This document shows, piece by piece, positions 23,357-35,474 of a stretch of 64,000 bases of DNA. Every line of letters begins with the position of its first letter. Within the stretch, counting starts at the first letter, position 1. This DNA is from DASUPK01 sp963747425 (GTDB lineage Bacteria; Actinomycetota; Thermoleophilia; Solirubrobacterales; 70-9), in NCBI GenBank assembly GCA_963747425.1, contig CAVVFJ010000012.1, positions 248,001-312,000 on the forward strand, given 5' to 3'. The position numbers were made by a program, and so were the translations under genes. The notes below the pieces were generated by a model. The model searched no databases. It was not told where the DNA came from and saw only the letters and a program-made list of their open reading frames with translations.

Positions 23357-25294
23357 ATGTGCGGGATATGCGGCCTCGTGTGCCTCGACGGGGTCACCGC
23401 CCCGGACCCAGCGGTGCTCGCCGCGATGAACGAGACGCTGGTCCACCGCGGCCCCGACTCGGACGGCTCGGTCATCGACGGCCCGGCCGGGCTCGCCATG
23501 CGCCGTCTGTCGATCATCGATCTCGCGGGCGGCGATCAGCCGATCGCCAACGAGGACGGCCGGATCCAGGTGATCCAGAACGGCGAGATCTACAACTACC
23601 GCGAGCTGATGGACGAGCTCCGCGGGCGGGGACACACGTTCTCCACGCACAGCGACACAGAGGTGCTGGTCCATCTCTACGAGGAGCGCGGTCCCGCCTT
23701 CGTCGAGTCCCTTCGCGGGATGTTCGCGATCGCGATCTGGGACGCGCGGCATGGGCGGCTCGTCCTGGCGCGGGACCCGTTCGGGATCAAGCCCCTCTAT
23801 TACCGCGTCGCCGGCGGCGAGATCTCCTTCGCCTCGGAGCTCAAGGCGCTGATCCGCCAGCCCGGTTTCTCTCGCGAGATCGACCCGGAGGCGCTGGAGT
23901 CGTTCCTCGCCTTCAACTCGATCCCGTCCCCGCTGACCATCTTCAAGGAGGCGCGCAAGCTCCCGGCGGGCCACACCCTCGTGATGGAGGGGGGCGAGGT
24001 GACGGTCTCGCGCTACGCGCGGCCGACTCCGGCGCTCTCCGGCGAGGTCCGGACCGAGGGCGACGAGGTTCTCGCCGAGGAGCTCCGCGAGCGGCTCCGC
24101 GACTCGGTGCGGGCGCACCTGGTCTCGGACGTGCCCGTGGGGGTGCTGCTCTCGGGAGGAATCGACTCCGCGGCCCTGACCGCGATGGCGGCGGGCGAGA
24201 GCGGCTACCGCGTCAGCACGTTCTCCATCGGCTTCGAGGAGAGCTCATTCGACGAGCTCGCCCAGGCGCGGCTGGTTGCCGAGCGCTACGGCACTGACCA
24301 TCACGAGCTGATCCTGCGCCCCGACGCGGTCGATCTGCTGCCGCGGCTGGTGGAGGCGTTCGATGAGCCCTTCGGCGACTCCTCGGCCCTCCCCACATAT
24401 CTGGTCTCGCAGCTGGCGGCCGACACGGTCAAGGTGGTGCTCTCGGGCGAGGGCGGCGACGAGCTCTTCGGCGGCTACTACACCTACGTGGCCGACCGGC
24501 TCGCGCCGCGGGTCGGCAGGGCCGCTCCGTTCCTGCGGCCGCTGGTCGAGCTGCTCCCGAGCTCCTCGGGCAAGGCGAGCTTCGACTACAAGGCCAAGCG
24601 CTTCATGCGCGGGGCGCACCTGCCGCCGGTCGAGCGGCACCACGCCTGGAAGGAGATCTTCTCGCCCGAGGCCCAGGAGGAGCTGCTCAGTGAGTCCCGC
24701 ATCTCGGATCCGCTCGACGTCTATCGCGCCCGCTACGCCGAGACCGAGGGTGCTCAGGAGCTGGCCCGCCTCCAGGACCTCGACCTCGGGATCTACCTGG
24801 TGGACGATCTGCTGGTGAAGACCGACCGGGCCAGCATGGCCCATTCGCTCGAGGCGCGGGTGCCTTTCTGTGACCCGGTGGTCGCCGAGCTCGCACTCGC
24901 CCTGGAGACCAGGCAGAAGGTCCGCGGCTTCTCGAAGAAGCGGTTGCTCAGGCAGGCGGTGGAGCCGCTCCTGCCGAGGGAGATCATCCGCGGCCGCAAG
25001 CAGGGTTTCTCGATCCCGGTCGCCGCCTGGCTCCGAGGTGGCCTCGAGCCCTTCGCGCGCGACGTCCTCTCGGCGGAGACCATCGAGCGCCAGGGCTACC
25101 TGCGGCCCGACGCGGTCACCGGAGTCCTCGAGCGTCACGTCTCGGGGAAGGAGGACCTGAGCCGGCAGATCTGGGGCCTGCTCTCCTTCACCCTCTGGTT
25201 CGACCGCTACGCGCGGGAGCCCGCGCCGGCCGGAGCACGCGGTTATTCGCGTAGCCCGCGGACGCGAAGCGGAGCAGGCGGAGCGGAGATGTAA
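23357..25294 (+). CDS. asnB: Asparagine synthase (glutamine-hydrolysing)
   Basis: 645 residues. Cys2 (MCGICGL) is the N-terminal nucleophile of the glutaminase domain, with RGPD and NGEIYNYRE motifs. The synthetase domain carries the ATP pyrophosphatase loop LLSGGIDSA and GEGGDELFGGY. It makes asparagine, or amidates another carboxylate. In glycan clusters such proteins often modify sugars or peptides, and here it is followed with a one-base overlap by a WecA/MraY-like gene. The last 20 or so residues (Ser/Arg/Gly-rich) are encoded by a GC-rich repeat containing the 15-mer GGACGCGAAGCGGAG, also found at 39405, so the tail is probably not functional. Confidence 0.93.
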   Translation: MCGICGLVCLDGVTAPDPAVLAAMNETLVHRGPDSDGSVIDGPAGLAMRRLSIIDLAGGDQPIANEDGRIQVIQNGEIYNYRELMDELRGRGHTFSTHSDTEVLVHLYEERGPAFVESLRGMFAIAIWDARHGRLVLARDPFGIKPLYYRVAGGEISFASELKALIRQPGFSREIDPEALESFLAFNSIPSPLTIFKEARKLPAGHTLVMEGGEVTVSRYARPTPALSGEVRTEGDEVLAEELRERLRDSVRAHLVSDVPVGVLLSGGIDSAALTAMAAGESGYRVSTFSIGFEESSFDELAQARLVAERYGTDHHELILRPDAVDLLPRLVEAFDEPFGDSSALPTYLVSQLAADTVKVVLSGEGGDELFGGYYTYVADRLAPRVGRAAPFLRPLVELLPSSSGKASFDYKAKRFMRGAHLPPVERHHAWKEIFSPEAQEELLSESRISDPLDVYRARYAETEGAQELARLQDLDLGIYLVDDLLVKTDRASMAHSLEARVPFCDPVVAELALALETRQKVRGFSKKRLLRQAVEPLLPREIIRGRKQGFSIPVAAWLRGGLEPFARDVLSAETIERQGYLRPDAVTGVLERHVSGKEDLSRQIWGLLSFTLWFDRYAREPAPAGARGYSRSPRTRSGAGGAEM

Positions 25295-26586
25295 TGTCCG
25301 ACACGCTCGACGCCCTCTTCGCCTTCATCTTCGCGGGCGCCGCCGTCTGGACACTGGTCCCGGCGACCGAGTCACTCGCTCGGGGGATCGGCGACAGGGC
25401 TATCGACTACCCGAACGAGCGCAGTCTGCACGTGCACCCGACGCCGAAGCTGGGAGGGCTGGCGGTGCTGGTGGCGGTCCTGATCGGCGGCTCGATCTTC
25501 CTGCCGTGGGACCAGGAGACGCGCTCGATCCTCGCAGGGGCGATCGTGATCACAGCCGTCGGCGTGATCGACGACCTCGTCGACCTGCCGGCCGGCATCA
25601 AGCTGCTCGGACAGACCGCGGCGGCGATCATCCCGGTCGCCTCCGGGGTGACGGTCGCGAGCTTCACGCTGCCGTTCCTGGGGCGGGTCGACCCGGCCTC
25701 GGTCGAGCTCTTCAACCCGCCCGGCATCGGCGCCATCGACCTGGGCCAGGTCCTGACCGTGGTCGGCATCGTCGCCGTCGCCAACGTGATCAACCTGATC
25801 GATGGGGTGGACGGGCTCGCGGCGGGCGTCTGCCTGATCTCCGCGGCGTCCCTTGCCGTGATCGCGCTGTCGCTCGACCGCAACGCGGCGGGCGTTCTGG
25901 CTGCGGTCACGGCAGGCGCATCGCTGGGATTCCTCCGCCACGGGTTCCCGCCGGCGTCGAGCTTCATGGGGGACACCGGATCCAATCTGCTCGGCTACCT
26001 GATGGCGGTGATCACCGTCCAGGGCGCGCTGAAGACGAACGCCGTGGTCGCCCTGTTCTTCCCGCTGATGATCCTCGCTGTGCCGATCCTGGACACGGGA
26101 TTCGTGGTCGCCAAGCGCATCAAGTACCGCCGCCCGGTCTATAGGGCGGACACCGAGCACTTCCATCACCGCATGGCGCGGATCGGGTTCAGCCAAAGGC
26201 GCACGATCACCTACCTCTATGGCTGGACGCTGGTGCTCGCCCTGGTGGCGCTGGCGCTCCGCTTCGTCCCCTATACGGACAACCACGGCCATTTCAACGC
26301 CGGCTGGACGATCTTCATGGCGCTCTGCCTGGCAGGTGCGCTGGCGGCCAGCATCTACGTGGTCTCCGTGCTCGAGATCCTCAAGCTCCGAAACGTCAGG
26401 CTGAGGCAGCTCGTCGGCCTGCGCGCGCCGGGCGAGCCGCTCCCGGACGAGGCCGAGGTCGAGGCCGGCGTCCAGCACGAGCTCGACACCGGCACCTTCG
26501 CCGCGGTCGATCCCTCCACCGGCGAGATGACGACGATCGATCCGGACACCGGCGAGATCGAAGCCGTCTCAGACCCCAGTCGCTAG
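25294..26586 (+). CDS. WecA/MraY-type undecaprenyl-phosphate sugar-1-phosphate transferase
   Basis: 430 residues with about eleven membrane segments. Diagnostic motifs are VGVIDDLVDLP (metal-binding Asp pair), NLIDGVDGLAAG, the GDTGSN loop and the EHFHHRM histidine motif on the cytoplasmic side. These proteins load GlcNAc-1-P or a similar sugar on undecaprenyl phosphate to start cell-wall glycans or teichoic-acid-like polymers. The C-terminal 50 residues are soluble and Asp/Glu/Thr-rich with a repeated (D)P(S/D)TGE unit, which is unusual. It closes the glycan gene group. Confidence 0.9.
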   Translation: MSDTLDALFAFIFAGAAVWTLVPATESLARGIGDRAIDYPNERSLHVHPTPKLGGLAVLVAVLIGGSIFLPWDQETRSILAGAIVITAVGVIDDLVDLPAGIKLLGQTAAAIIPVASGVTVASFTLPFLGRVDPASVELFNPPGIGAIDLGQVLTVVGIVAVANVINLIDGVDGLAAGVCLISAASLAVIALSLDRNAAGVLAAVTAGASLGFLRHGFPPASSFMGDTGSNLLGYLMAVITVQGALKTNAVVALFFPLMILAVPILDTGFVVAKRIKYRRPVYRADTEHFHHRMARIGFSQRRTITYLYGWTLVLALVALALRFVPYTDNHGHFNAGWTIFMALCLAGALAASIYVVSVLEILKLRNVRLRQLVGLRAPGEPLPDEAEVEAGVQHELDTGTFAAVDPSTGEMTTIDPDTGEIEAVSDPSR

Positions 26587-26596
26587 GATTCGCCGC

Positions 26597-26616
26597 CCTC
26601 CGGCCTGCCCCGGAGG
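26597..26616. terminator. Hairpin after the WecA-like gene
   Basis: CCTCCGG and CCGGAGG form a seven-base perfect GC stem with a six-base loop, ten bases after the stop codon. No U tract follows, so it is either a weak terminator or an mRNA 3'-end stabiliser. Confidence 0.45.
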
Positions 26617-26724
26617 TGATGCGGTGGTGGTGTTCATGGACCGCCGTTGATGGTGGGGGTAAGGACTTCATGCGCTCGTTCGACATCGACAGATCAGCTG
26701 ACTTGCCCTGGCATCGCAGGGAGA

Positions 26725-26754
26725 TTCACCGTGGGGATGGCTCTTGTCTACGCT
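26725..26754 (+). promoter_or_regulatory. Probable atp operon promoter
   Basis: TTCACC (26725-26730), an 18-base spacer and TACGCT (26749-26754) resemble -35 and -10 boxes. Transcription would start near 26760 and leave a leader of about 30 bases before the ATG at 26792. Confidence 0.45.
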
Positions 26755-26791
26755 CGCGCTAGACGGCCCCAGCGCCGTCGGGACATCCCGC

Positions 26792-27172
26792 ATGGCCATC
26801 GCCCTTCGCTACGTCGACCTCGTCCTGCTCGCGGCCGCCCTGCCGGTGTTCGTCGTTGCCGATCTGCCGATGACCGCCTACCTGGTCGTTGCGCTCGTCT
26901 GGATCGCGCAACACGGGGTTGAGGTGCTGACCAACCGCGCCGTACGCCAGGCGGCTGCCCGCGGCGACCGGCGGGCCGCGATGGGCTGGGTCGGCGCCAC
27001 CACGCTCGGACGTGTCTGGGCCGTCACGCTGGCCGTCCTGCTCGTCGGCGTGCTCGACAGCAAGGACGCCGGCCTGGCCGCGGCCGTGCTCGCAGCGGTC
27101 CTGTTCACGGTTCATCTCGGCGGCCGGCTGCTCTCCAGGCTGATCGCCCCGGAGGAGGCCCGACCGGTCTGA
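26792..27172 (+). CDS. AtpI-like small membrane protein, first gene of the atp operon
   Basis: 126 residues with four hydrophobic segments (LVLLAAALPVFVVADL; TAYLVVALVWIAQHGV; VWAVTLAVLLVGVL; AVLAAVLFTVHLGGRLL). It occupies the place of atpI, ahead of atpB, and its stop overlaps the atpB start (TGATG). AtpI-type proteins help assemble the c-ring. Sequence similarity to AtpI is not obvious, so the name rests on position and topology. The start is uncertain: a TTG at 26744 would add 16 residues, but it lies within the presumed promoter. Confidence 0.65.
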   Translation: MAIALRYVDLVLLAAALPVFVVADLPMTAYLVVALVWIAQHGVEVLTNRAVRQAAARGDRRAAMGWVGATTLGRVWAVTLAVLLVGVLDSKDAGLAAAVLAAVLFTVHLGGRLLSRLIAPEEARPV

Positions 27173-28089
27173 TGGCCTCCTGGTCAACCAAGCAGAAGGT
27201 TCTCTTCGGGCTCGGCGTCTACTTCGCGATCACGATCGCACTGCTGCTGATCTTCGGCAACGACGGCAAGAACGACGAGTTCAAGCCCCAGGACGAGTTC
27301 AAGCTCCACGACTGGATCCCGATTCACATCGCCGGGATCAACTTCTCGATCAACCGTGCCGTCCTCTACCTGCTCCTCGCCAGCGGCCTGACGATCTTCG
27401 TGATGGTTCACATCGCTCGCCGCATGGAGATGAAGCCGAACCGCATCCAGACCGCGGTCGAGGTCTCCTACGACATGACCAAGAACAACATCACCGGCGG
27501 GAACCTCTCGGGCTCATACGCCACCAAGTGGTTCCCCTTCATTGCGACCCTCTTCTTCTTCATCGCCTTCTCGAACATCATCGGCTACCTGCCGCTGCCG
27601 ACGAACAGCGCGGAGACGATCAACGTCTTCGGGCTCGCGATCCCGTCGTTCGCGATCTATGCCGCGACGGCGAACATCTCGTTCGCACTCTCCCTCACCC
27701 TCGTCGTCTGGATCAGCTACCACATCGAGGGAATCAGGGCCAAGGGTCTCTTCAAGTACCTGGGCAGCTTCCTCCCGGCCGGCCTCGAGAACATGAACCC
27801 CGTCGCCAAGGCCCTGATCTTCGGGATCGAGTTGCTCTCCCACTTCATGCGGCTCGTCTCGCTCTCGGTGCGACTGTTCGCCAACATCCTCGCCGGGCAC
27901 CTGCTGCTCCTGTTCATGGGCGGCGGACTGGCCGTGCTGCTCGGTCTGTCCGCGCTCGGGGCGCTGACCTTCCCGCTCGCGTTCGTCTTCTTCATCTTGG
28001 AGGTGGGGCTGATCGCAACGCTTCAGGCGTTCATCTTCGCCACCCTCTCTTCCATCTACATCGGCGGCGCAGTCGCCGAGAGTCACTAG
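27172..28089 (+). CDS. atpB: ATP synthase F0 subunit a
   Basis: 305 residues. This membrane subunit forms the two proton half-channels beside the c-ring. Multiple membrane helices are visible. The essential Arg is in the conserved helix segment MRLVSLSVRLFANILAGH, and LEVGLIATLQAFIFATLSSIYI is the C-terminal helix pair. A short Asp/Lys-rich outer loop (residues 26-45) follows the first helix. It starts inside the preceding stop codon. Confidence 0.97.
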   Translation: MASWSTKQKVLFGLGVYFAITIALLLIFGNDGKNDEFKPQDEFKLHDWIPIHIAGINFSINRAVLYLLLASGLTIFVMVHIARRMEMKPNRIQTAVEVSYDMTKNNITGGNLSGSYATKWFPFIATLFFFIAFSNIIGYLPLPTNSAETINVFGLAIPSFAIYAATANISFALSLTLVVWISYHIEGIRAKGLFKYLGSFLPAGLENMNPVAKALIFGIELLSHFMRLVSLSVRLFANILAGHLLLLFMGGGLAVLLGLSALGALTFPLAFVFFILEVGLIATLQAFIFATLSSIYIGGAVAESH

Positions 28090-28104
28090 AAAGGAGCAGT
28101 GTCA

Positions 28105-28383
28105 ATGGACCTCTTGACCCCGATCGCGCAAGCGTCGAGCGGGATCACCGACACCGGCATCACGGACGCCGGCAAGGCGATCGCGCTGGGCGTCGGCGCC
28201 GGGCTCGGCTCGATCGGAGCCGGCATCGGCATCGGCTTCATCTTCGGTAAGGAGATCGAGTCGGTCGCCCGCCAGCCCGAGATGAAGGACGACCTCCAGT
28301 CGATTCGCTGGCTGGGCTTCGCCCTCACCGAGGCCGTCGCCTTCTACACATTCATCTTCGGCCTGATCGCCTTCTTCCTCTAG
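28105..28383 (+). CDS. atpE: ATP synthase F0 subunit c
   Basis: 92 residues forming two membrane helices; a ring of these turns with proton flow. Helix 1 carries the Gly/Ala-rich GVGAGLGSIGAGIGIG packing motif, and the loop holds RQPE. Helix 2 carries the essential Glu in FALTEAVAFY. The Gln and Glu-Ser/Thr signature of sodium-coupled rings is absent, so proton coupling is expected. The ATG at 28105 is chosen over the GTG at 28099 because AAGGAG (28091-28096) is then eight bases upstream. It has a slightly long polar N terminus. Confidence 0.96.
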   Translation: MDLLTPIAQASSGITDTGITDAGKAIALGVGAGLGSIGAGIGIGFIFGKEIESVARQPEMKDDLQSIRWLGFALTEAVAFYTFIFGLIAFFL

Positions 28384-28390
28384 GCCGCTC

Positions 28391-28978
28391 GTGGACTCCG
28401 TCACACAGATAGCGACGATCCCCCTGGCCGCCCAGGATTCGGGCGGCAGCTTCCTGGTCTCGCCGAACCTCGGCCTGATGATCTGGACGCTGCTCGTCTT
28501 CGGGATCACGATGTACGTGCTCAGCAAGGTCGCCTTCCCGCGGATCCAGGAAGCGCTCGACAAGCGCGCCAACGCCATCCGGGACTCGATCGACCAGGCG
28601 GAGAAGACCCGCGAGGAGGCGGACAAGATCCTCGAGGAGTACCGCGGGCGCCTGCGCGAGGCCCGCGAGCAGGCGGACGACATCGTCGCCCGCGCCCGCA
28701 AGGCGGCGGATACGACCAAGACGCAGGCGGCGGACGAGGGCCGCGAGAAGCGCGAGGAGCTGCTCGCCGCGGCTCGCCGCGACATCGAGGCGGAGACGCG
28801 CCGCTCCCTGGAGCGGATCCGCAAGGAGGTCGCCGACCTGACCGTGCTGACCACCGAGAAGGTGACGCGCAAGTCGCTCAGCGGAGACGACCAGAGGCGT
28901 CTGATCGACGAGGCCCTCAGCGAGGTCGACTTCTCCAGCCTGAGCGAACGCGGTGCGACAGAGGAGGCGGCGAGCTAG
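28391..28978 (+). CDS. atpF: ATP synthase F0 subunit b
   Basis: 195 residues. One N-terminal membrane segment (LGLMIWTLLVFGITMYVL) is followed by a long charged helix (about residues 50-160) that forms the peripheral stalk coiled coil linking F0 to F1. The GTG start at 28391 follows the atpE stop by seven bases. The C terminus is acidic and Ser-rich. Confidence 0.95.
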   Translation: MDSVTQIATIPLAAQDSGGSFLVSPNLGLMIWTLLVFGITMYVLSKVAFPRIQEALDKRANAIRDSIDQAEKTREEADKILEEYRGRLREAREQADDIVARARKAADTTKTQAADEGREKREELLAAARRDIEAETRRSLERIRKEVADLTVLTTEKVTRKSLSGDDQRRLIDEALSEVDFSSLSERGATEEAAS

Positions 28979-28980
28979 CG

Positions 28981-29514
28981 ATGGAGCACATCGCCCGCGT
29001 GTATGCGAACGCCCTCTTCGGGGTGGCCAAGGAGAAGGGAAAGCTCGACGCGATCCGCGAGCAGCTCGGCCAGTTCGCCGACGCGCTCGCGGACAATCGG
29101 GAGATGCAGCTCTTCTTCTTCAGCCCCTACTTCTCGTCCGCGGAGAAGGGGGACGGCCTCATGAAGGCGATCGCCGGCGCCGAGCCCGAGCTGGTCAACT
29201 TCCTGGAGCTGCTGATCGAGAAGCACCGGATGCCGGTGATCTTCCGCATGCGCCGTCAGTTCGACTCGCTCTGGGCGAAGGAGAACAAGCGGCTCGGCGT
29301 GACGGTGACGAGTGCCGTCGAGCTCGACCCGGAGATCGCCCAGCGGATCGGCTCGGAGATCGAGCAGCAGACAGGGGAGACGGTCGAGCTGGAGAGCCGG
29401 GTCGACCCCGACATCCTCGGAGGCCTGGTCGTGCAGGTCGGAAACATGGTCTTGGACACGAGCATCAGGAACAGGCTCGAGAAACTTCGAAAGAGCGTCG
29501 CTCAAGCGGCGTAG
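28981..29514 (+). CDS. atpH: ATP synthase F1 subunit delta
   Basis: 177 residues. It caps F1 and binds the b-dimer stalk. The opening ARVYANALFGVAKEKG and the C-terminal GGLVVQVGNMVLDTSIRNRL motif are typical. It begins three bases after atpF and precedes atpA by 21 bases, in the standard order. Confidence 0.95.
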   Translation: MEHIARVYANALFGVAKEKGKLDAIREQLGQFADALADNREMQLFFFSPYFSSAEKGDGLMKAIAGAEPELVNFLELLIEKHRMPVIFRMRRQFDSLWAKENKRLGVTVTSAVELDPEIAQRIGSEIEQQTGETVELESRVDPDILGGLVVQVGNMVLDTSIRNRLEKLRKSVAQAA

Positions 29515-29535
29515 GCAAAGGAGTGACGTAGAGAG

Positions 29536-31176
<1,641 letters not shown>

Positions 31177-31179
31177 TCC

Positions 31180-32112
31180 ATGGCAACTCGCAAGGAAGTC
31201 AAGAACCGGATCTCCTCCGTGAAGAACGTGCAGAAGATCACGCGCGCGATGGAGATGGTCGCGGCGGCGCGCCTGCGCCGCGCCGAGCAGCGGATCGACG
31301 CACTGCGCCCCTACGCGCGCGAGCTTCGCAAGATGACCCGCCAGGTCGCCGAGGCGGCCGGAGTCGAGGCGCGCAACCTGCCGGTCCTCCAGGAGCACGA
31401 GGAGCAGAAGACCGTGGGGATCCTGCTGGTCACGGGCGATCGCGGGCTGGCCGGTTCCTTCAACTCGCAGATCATCCGGGAGGGTGTGCGGCTTCACCGT
31501 GAGCTCCGGAGCGAGGGCAAGGACGTCCGCTTCTCGGTCGTCGGCCGGCGCGGCGTCTCGACGATGCGCTTCCGTGGCGAGGACCTGCACGGCGAGTACG
31601 TCGGCTTCACCGACCGTCCGGCGTTCGCCAACGCGAGGGAGATCGCCGACGCCCTGGTCGCGTCCTATGTGGACAAGGACCTGAACCGGGTCGACCTGAT
31701 CTACAACCGGTATGTCTCGCCGCTCACCCAGTACGTGCGGCGCCAGACCCTGCTACCGGTCCAGCAGGCCGACGTGTTCGGCGAGGGAGTGGAGGAGCTG
31801 GCGCCGGATGAGCCGGAGGAGCTCGACGAGGGACTCGCCGAGGCTCATCGCAAGGCGCTCTGGGACTACGAGCCCGAGCCCGAGGAGCTCCTGGCGGAGC
31901 TGATTCCCGAGTACGCCCAGCTCAACGTCTACCGCGCGCTGCTCGAGTCCACCGCTTCAGAGCACGGGTCGCGCATGACGGCGATGCGGAACGCCGCCGA
32001 GAACGCAAAGGATGTGATCAGCGACCTGACCCTGGAGATGAACCGGGTGCGCCAGGCCGAGATCACGCAGGAGATCCTCGAGGTGGTCGCGGGCGCCGAG
32101 GGCGTGTCATGA
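31180..32112 (+). CDS. atpG: ATP synthase F1 subunit gamma
   Basis: 310 residues. It is the central rotor shaft. The N-terminal helix (RKEVKNRISSVKNVQKITRA) and the C-terminal helix (SRMTAMRNAAENAKD) that form the coiled coil are clear. A moderately acidic insertion lies near residues 200-225. The TGA stop codon (32110-32112) falls inside the left end (CATGA) of a 45-base palindromic repeat, so the repeat provides the end of the gene and may have shortened or altered the original C terminus. Confidence 0.96.
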   Translation: MATRKEVKNRISSVKNVQKITRAMEMVAAARLRRAEQRIDALRPYARELRKMTRQVAEAAGVEARNLPVLQEHEEQKTVGILLVTGDRGLAGSFNSQIIREGVRLHRELRSEGKDVRFSVVGRRGVSTMRFRGEDLHGEYVGFTDRPAFANAREIADALVASYVDKDLNRVDLIYNRYVSPLTQYVRRQTLLPVQQADVFGEGVEELAPDEPEELDEGLAEAHRKALWDYEPEPEELLAELIPEYAQLNVYRALLESTASEHGSRMTAMRNAAENAKDVISDLTLEMNRVRQAEITQEILEVVAGAEGVS

Positions 32113-32152
32113 AACGGGTTGCTCCTCGCTTCGCTGCGGAGCACCCTCGCAT
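32108..32152 (+). repeat. Palindromic element, copy 1 (atpG stop)
   Basis: 45 bases with imperfectly complementary arms: GGGTTGCTCC and GGAGCACCC. It runs from CAT(N)A(R)ACGGG to CCCTCGCAT. It matches copy 2 (49510-49554) at 34 of 45 positions and shares both arms and both ends with copy 3 (59876-59912, opposite orientation). It lies between atpG and atpD and contributes the atpG stop codon. Confidence 0.75.
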
Positions 32153-32178
32153 CACACTTGGAATAGAGAAGGAGACGA

Positions 32179-33681
<1,503 letters not shown>

Positions 33682-33684
33682 CCG

Positions 33685-34101
33685 ATGGCCGACCAGAACG
33701 TCAACGTTCGCATTCTCACCCCCGAGGGGGAGGTCTTCGAGGGCGAGGTGGAGCAGCTCTCCACCCGCACCGCCGGTGGGGAGATTGGCATCCTGGCCAA
33801 CCACGTGCCCGTGCTGGCGCGGCTTCGCCCGACGGAGCTTCGCCTTCACATGCCCGGCGGGGACGTTCAGCGCTGGGCCCAGGCAGAGGGCTGGCTTGAG
33901 GTCTTCGCCAACCGGGCAACTGTGTTGGTTGGGGAGGCCGTACCGCCTGAGAGCCTCGACACGAGCGAGTTGCGCAACCGGATCGAGGACGCGGACGCGA
34001 GGCTCAGCGAGTCCGAGGAGGGCTCAGGCGCCTGGAACCAGGCGCAGAAGGACAAGGAGCGCGCAGAGGCGTTCCTGGGCGTCGCCGGCGCGGATTCGTA
34101 A
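33685..34101 (+). CDS. atpC: ATP synthase F1 subunit epsilon
   Basis: 138 residues. It joins the rotor to the c-ring and can inhibit ATP hydrolysis. The N-terminal beta sandwich is typical (RILTPEGEVFEGEVEQL, GEIGILANHVPVLARL), and a C-terminal helical part of about 50 residues follows. It is the last gene of the atp operon. Confidence 0.95.
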   Translation: MADQNVNVRILTPEGEVFEGEVEQLSTRTAGGEIGILANHVPVLARLRPTELRLHMPGGDVQRWAQAEGWLEVFANRATVLVGEAVPPESLDTSELRNRIEDADARLSESEEGSGAWNQAQKDKERAEAFLGVAGADS

Positions 34102-34108
34102 GCGCACC

Positions 34109-34114
34109 TAGCAT
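34109..34114 (+). promoter_or_regulatory. -10 hexamer of the leaderless M20 peptidase gene
   Basis: TAGCAT ends six bases before the ATG at 34121. Confidence 0.5.
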
Positions 34115-34120
34115 CCAGAC

Positions 34121-35200
34121 ATGGATGAGCTTGCGCTCGCGCAGCGACTGATCGCTTTCGACACCTCCAGCGCAGAGGGGCTCCGGCGCGCTGCCGAGTT
34201 CGTCGGCGGCTGGCTCGAGTCCAACGACATCAAGGCGTCCCAGACGGAGTCGCGCGGGCTTCCGGTGACGACCGCCGAGGTGGGGCCGTCGGATGCGCCG
34301 ACCCTCGTGCTGCACGGCCATATGGACGTGGTCCCCGGTGGTCTCGATCAGTTCGAGCCGCGGGTCGATGGCGACCAGCTGGTCGGCCGCGGCGCCTACG
34401 ACATGAAGGGCGCGCTGGCGGTGATGCTGGTCGTCGTGCACGACCTCCGCGACCAGAAGGAGGTGCGCCTCAGGCTCGGGATCGTCTCCGACGAGGAATC
34501 GGAGGAGGAGCAGAACCGAGGCTCCGACGCGCTGGTTGCGAGCGGCTTCGTCGGGGACTTCGCGATCACCGGCGAGCCCACCAACCTCCAGGTCGGCGTG
34601 CAGGCGAAGGGGGTGCTGGCGGTCAGGCTGGAGGTCCAGGGCCGCTCGGCACACGGCGCCACGCCGTGGCTCGGGGACAACGCGGTTGTGAAGGCGGTTG
34701 AGGTGTTCAGGGGCATCGAATCGCTACCGTTTGCGCGTCACAGCTCCGCCCTGTTCGACCGCCCCTCCATCAATCTCGGTCGGATCATGGGCGGCGACGC
34801 CCTCAACAAAGTGCCCGACACCTGCGTCATAGACGTCGATATCCGCTTCCTGCCGGATCAGGATCCAGATGAGATCCTCGGGCAGGTGGGCGGCCTGCCC
34901 GACACCCGGGTGCTCGCCACCTTCCGGCGCCCGCCCGCGGTGGTGGAGCCCGACTCGCCCTTCGTGCGCGGGCTCTGCGAGGCGGCGTCCCCTCACCATC
35001 CCGAGCGGGTGATGAGCGTCGGCCGCGACGGGGCCTCCGACGCGGTCTCCTTCCTCGCCGCCGGCGTCCCTGCGGTGGAGTTCGGCCCGATCGGCGACGG
35101 CCACCACGGTCCCGGCGAGTGGGTCTCGATCAGCTCGCTGCGCAGCTATCGACAGGCGCTCGAGGGCTTTGTCAAGAGCTTCCCCGGGATGATGGCGTGA
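34121..35200 (+). CDS. M20-family metallopeptidase/deacylase (ArgE/DapE/ACY1 type)
   Basis: 359 residues. The zinc-ligand motifs of family M20 are present: LHGHMDVVP (His and Asp), GRGAYDMKG, SDEESEE and TGEPT. A dimerisation domain lies in the middle (QGRSAHGATP), and the final ligand is in GPIGDGHHGP. Members cleave dipeptides or N-acyl groups from amino acids such as succinyl-diaminopimelate or acetylornithine; the exact substrate is not evident. It has its own leaderless promoter after atpC and is coupled to the following frame by a four-base overlap (GTGA). Confidence 0.9.
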   Translation: MDELALAQRLIAFDTSSAEGLRRAAEFVGGWLESNDIKASQTESRGLPVTTAEVGPSDAPTLVLHGHMDVVPGGLDQFEPRVDGDQLVGRGAYDMKGALAVMLVVVHDLRDQKEVRLRLGIVSDEESEEEQNRGSDALVASGFVGDFAITGEPTNLQVGVQAKGVLAVRLEVQGRSAHGATPWLGDNAVVKAVEVFRGIESLPFARHSSALFDRPSINLGRIMGGDALNKVPDTCVIDVDIRFLPDQDPDEILGQVGGLPDTRVLATFRRPPAVVEPDSPFVRGLCEAASPHHPERVMSVGRDGASDAVSFLAAGVPAVEFGPIGDGHHGPGEWVSISSLRSYRQALEGFVKSFPGMMA

Positions 35201-35474
35201 GCCCCGGGAGAGAGCCGGGCAACGGCAAGGGCGACGAGGACCCGCGCCCCGACGAGACCGAGGAGTACGAGCTCGGCGAGGAGGTCCCGGAGGACGTCGA
35301 CGACGAAGTGGAGCCTGACGACGAGGACGTCGACGAAGAAGAGCTCGACGACGAGGACTCGGTGAGGAGGATGAAGAGCTCGATGAGGAGGACGAGCTCG
35401 AGCATGTCATCTCCGCCGAGACTCAGGAGTGGGACGGGCTGGAAGCAGCCGAGGCCGAGGCCGACGAGCCCACC
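35197..35474 (+). other. Frameshifted acidic 5' part of the LCP gene
   Basis: A GTG at 35197 overlaps the M20 stop and opens an extremely acidic frame (DETEEYELGEE, DDEVEPDDEDVDEEE, up to about 35360). From 35361 the acidic reading continues in the LCP frame (GEEDEELDEEDELEH, QEWDGLEAAEAEADEP) with no start codon of its own. One added base in the GG at 35361-35362 would join them. The intact gene would therefore be 35197-37088, about 630 residues with a cytoplasmic acidic tail of about 90. The cause is either a sequencing error or a real deletion. Confidence 0.65.

Noticed and set aside
24740..24765. Partial match to the palindromic element (GAGGGTGCTC) within asnB
   Set aside because: Only the right arm matches; the left arm and both ends are missing and the residues fit the asparagine synthase family, so this is chance.
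26670..26690. GTTCGA suggestive of a tRNA T-loop before the atp operon
   Set aside because: No acceptor, D or anticodon arms can be built around it, and no plausible 3' end follows.
35355..35375. Programmed -1 frameshifting in the LCP gene
   Set aside because: No X-XXY-YYZ slippery heptamer, pseudoknot or downstream stop arrangement is visible; a one-base sequence or mutational deletion is simpler.
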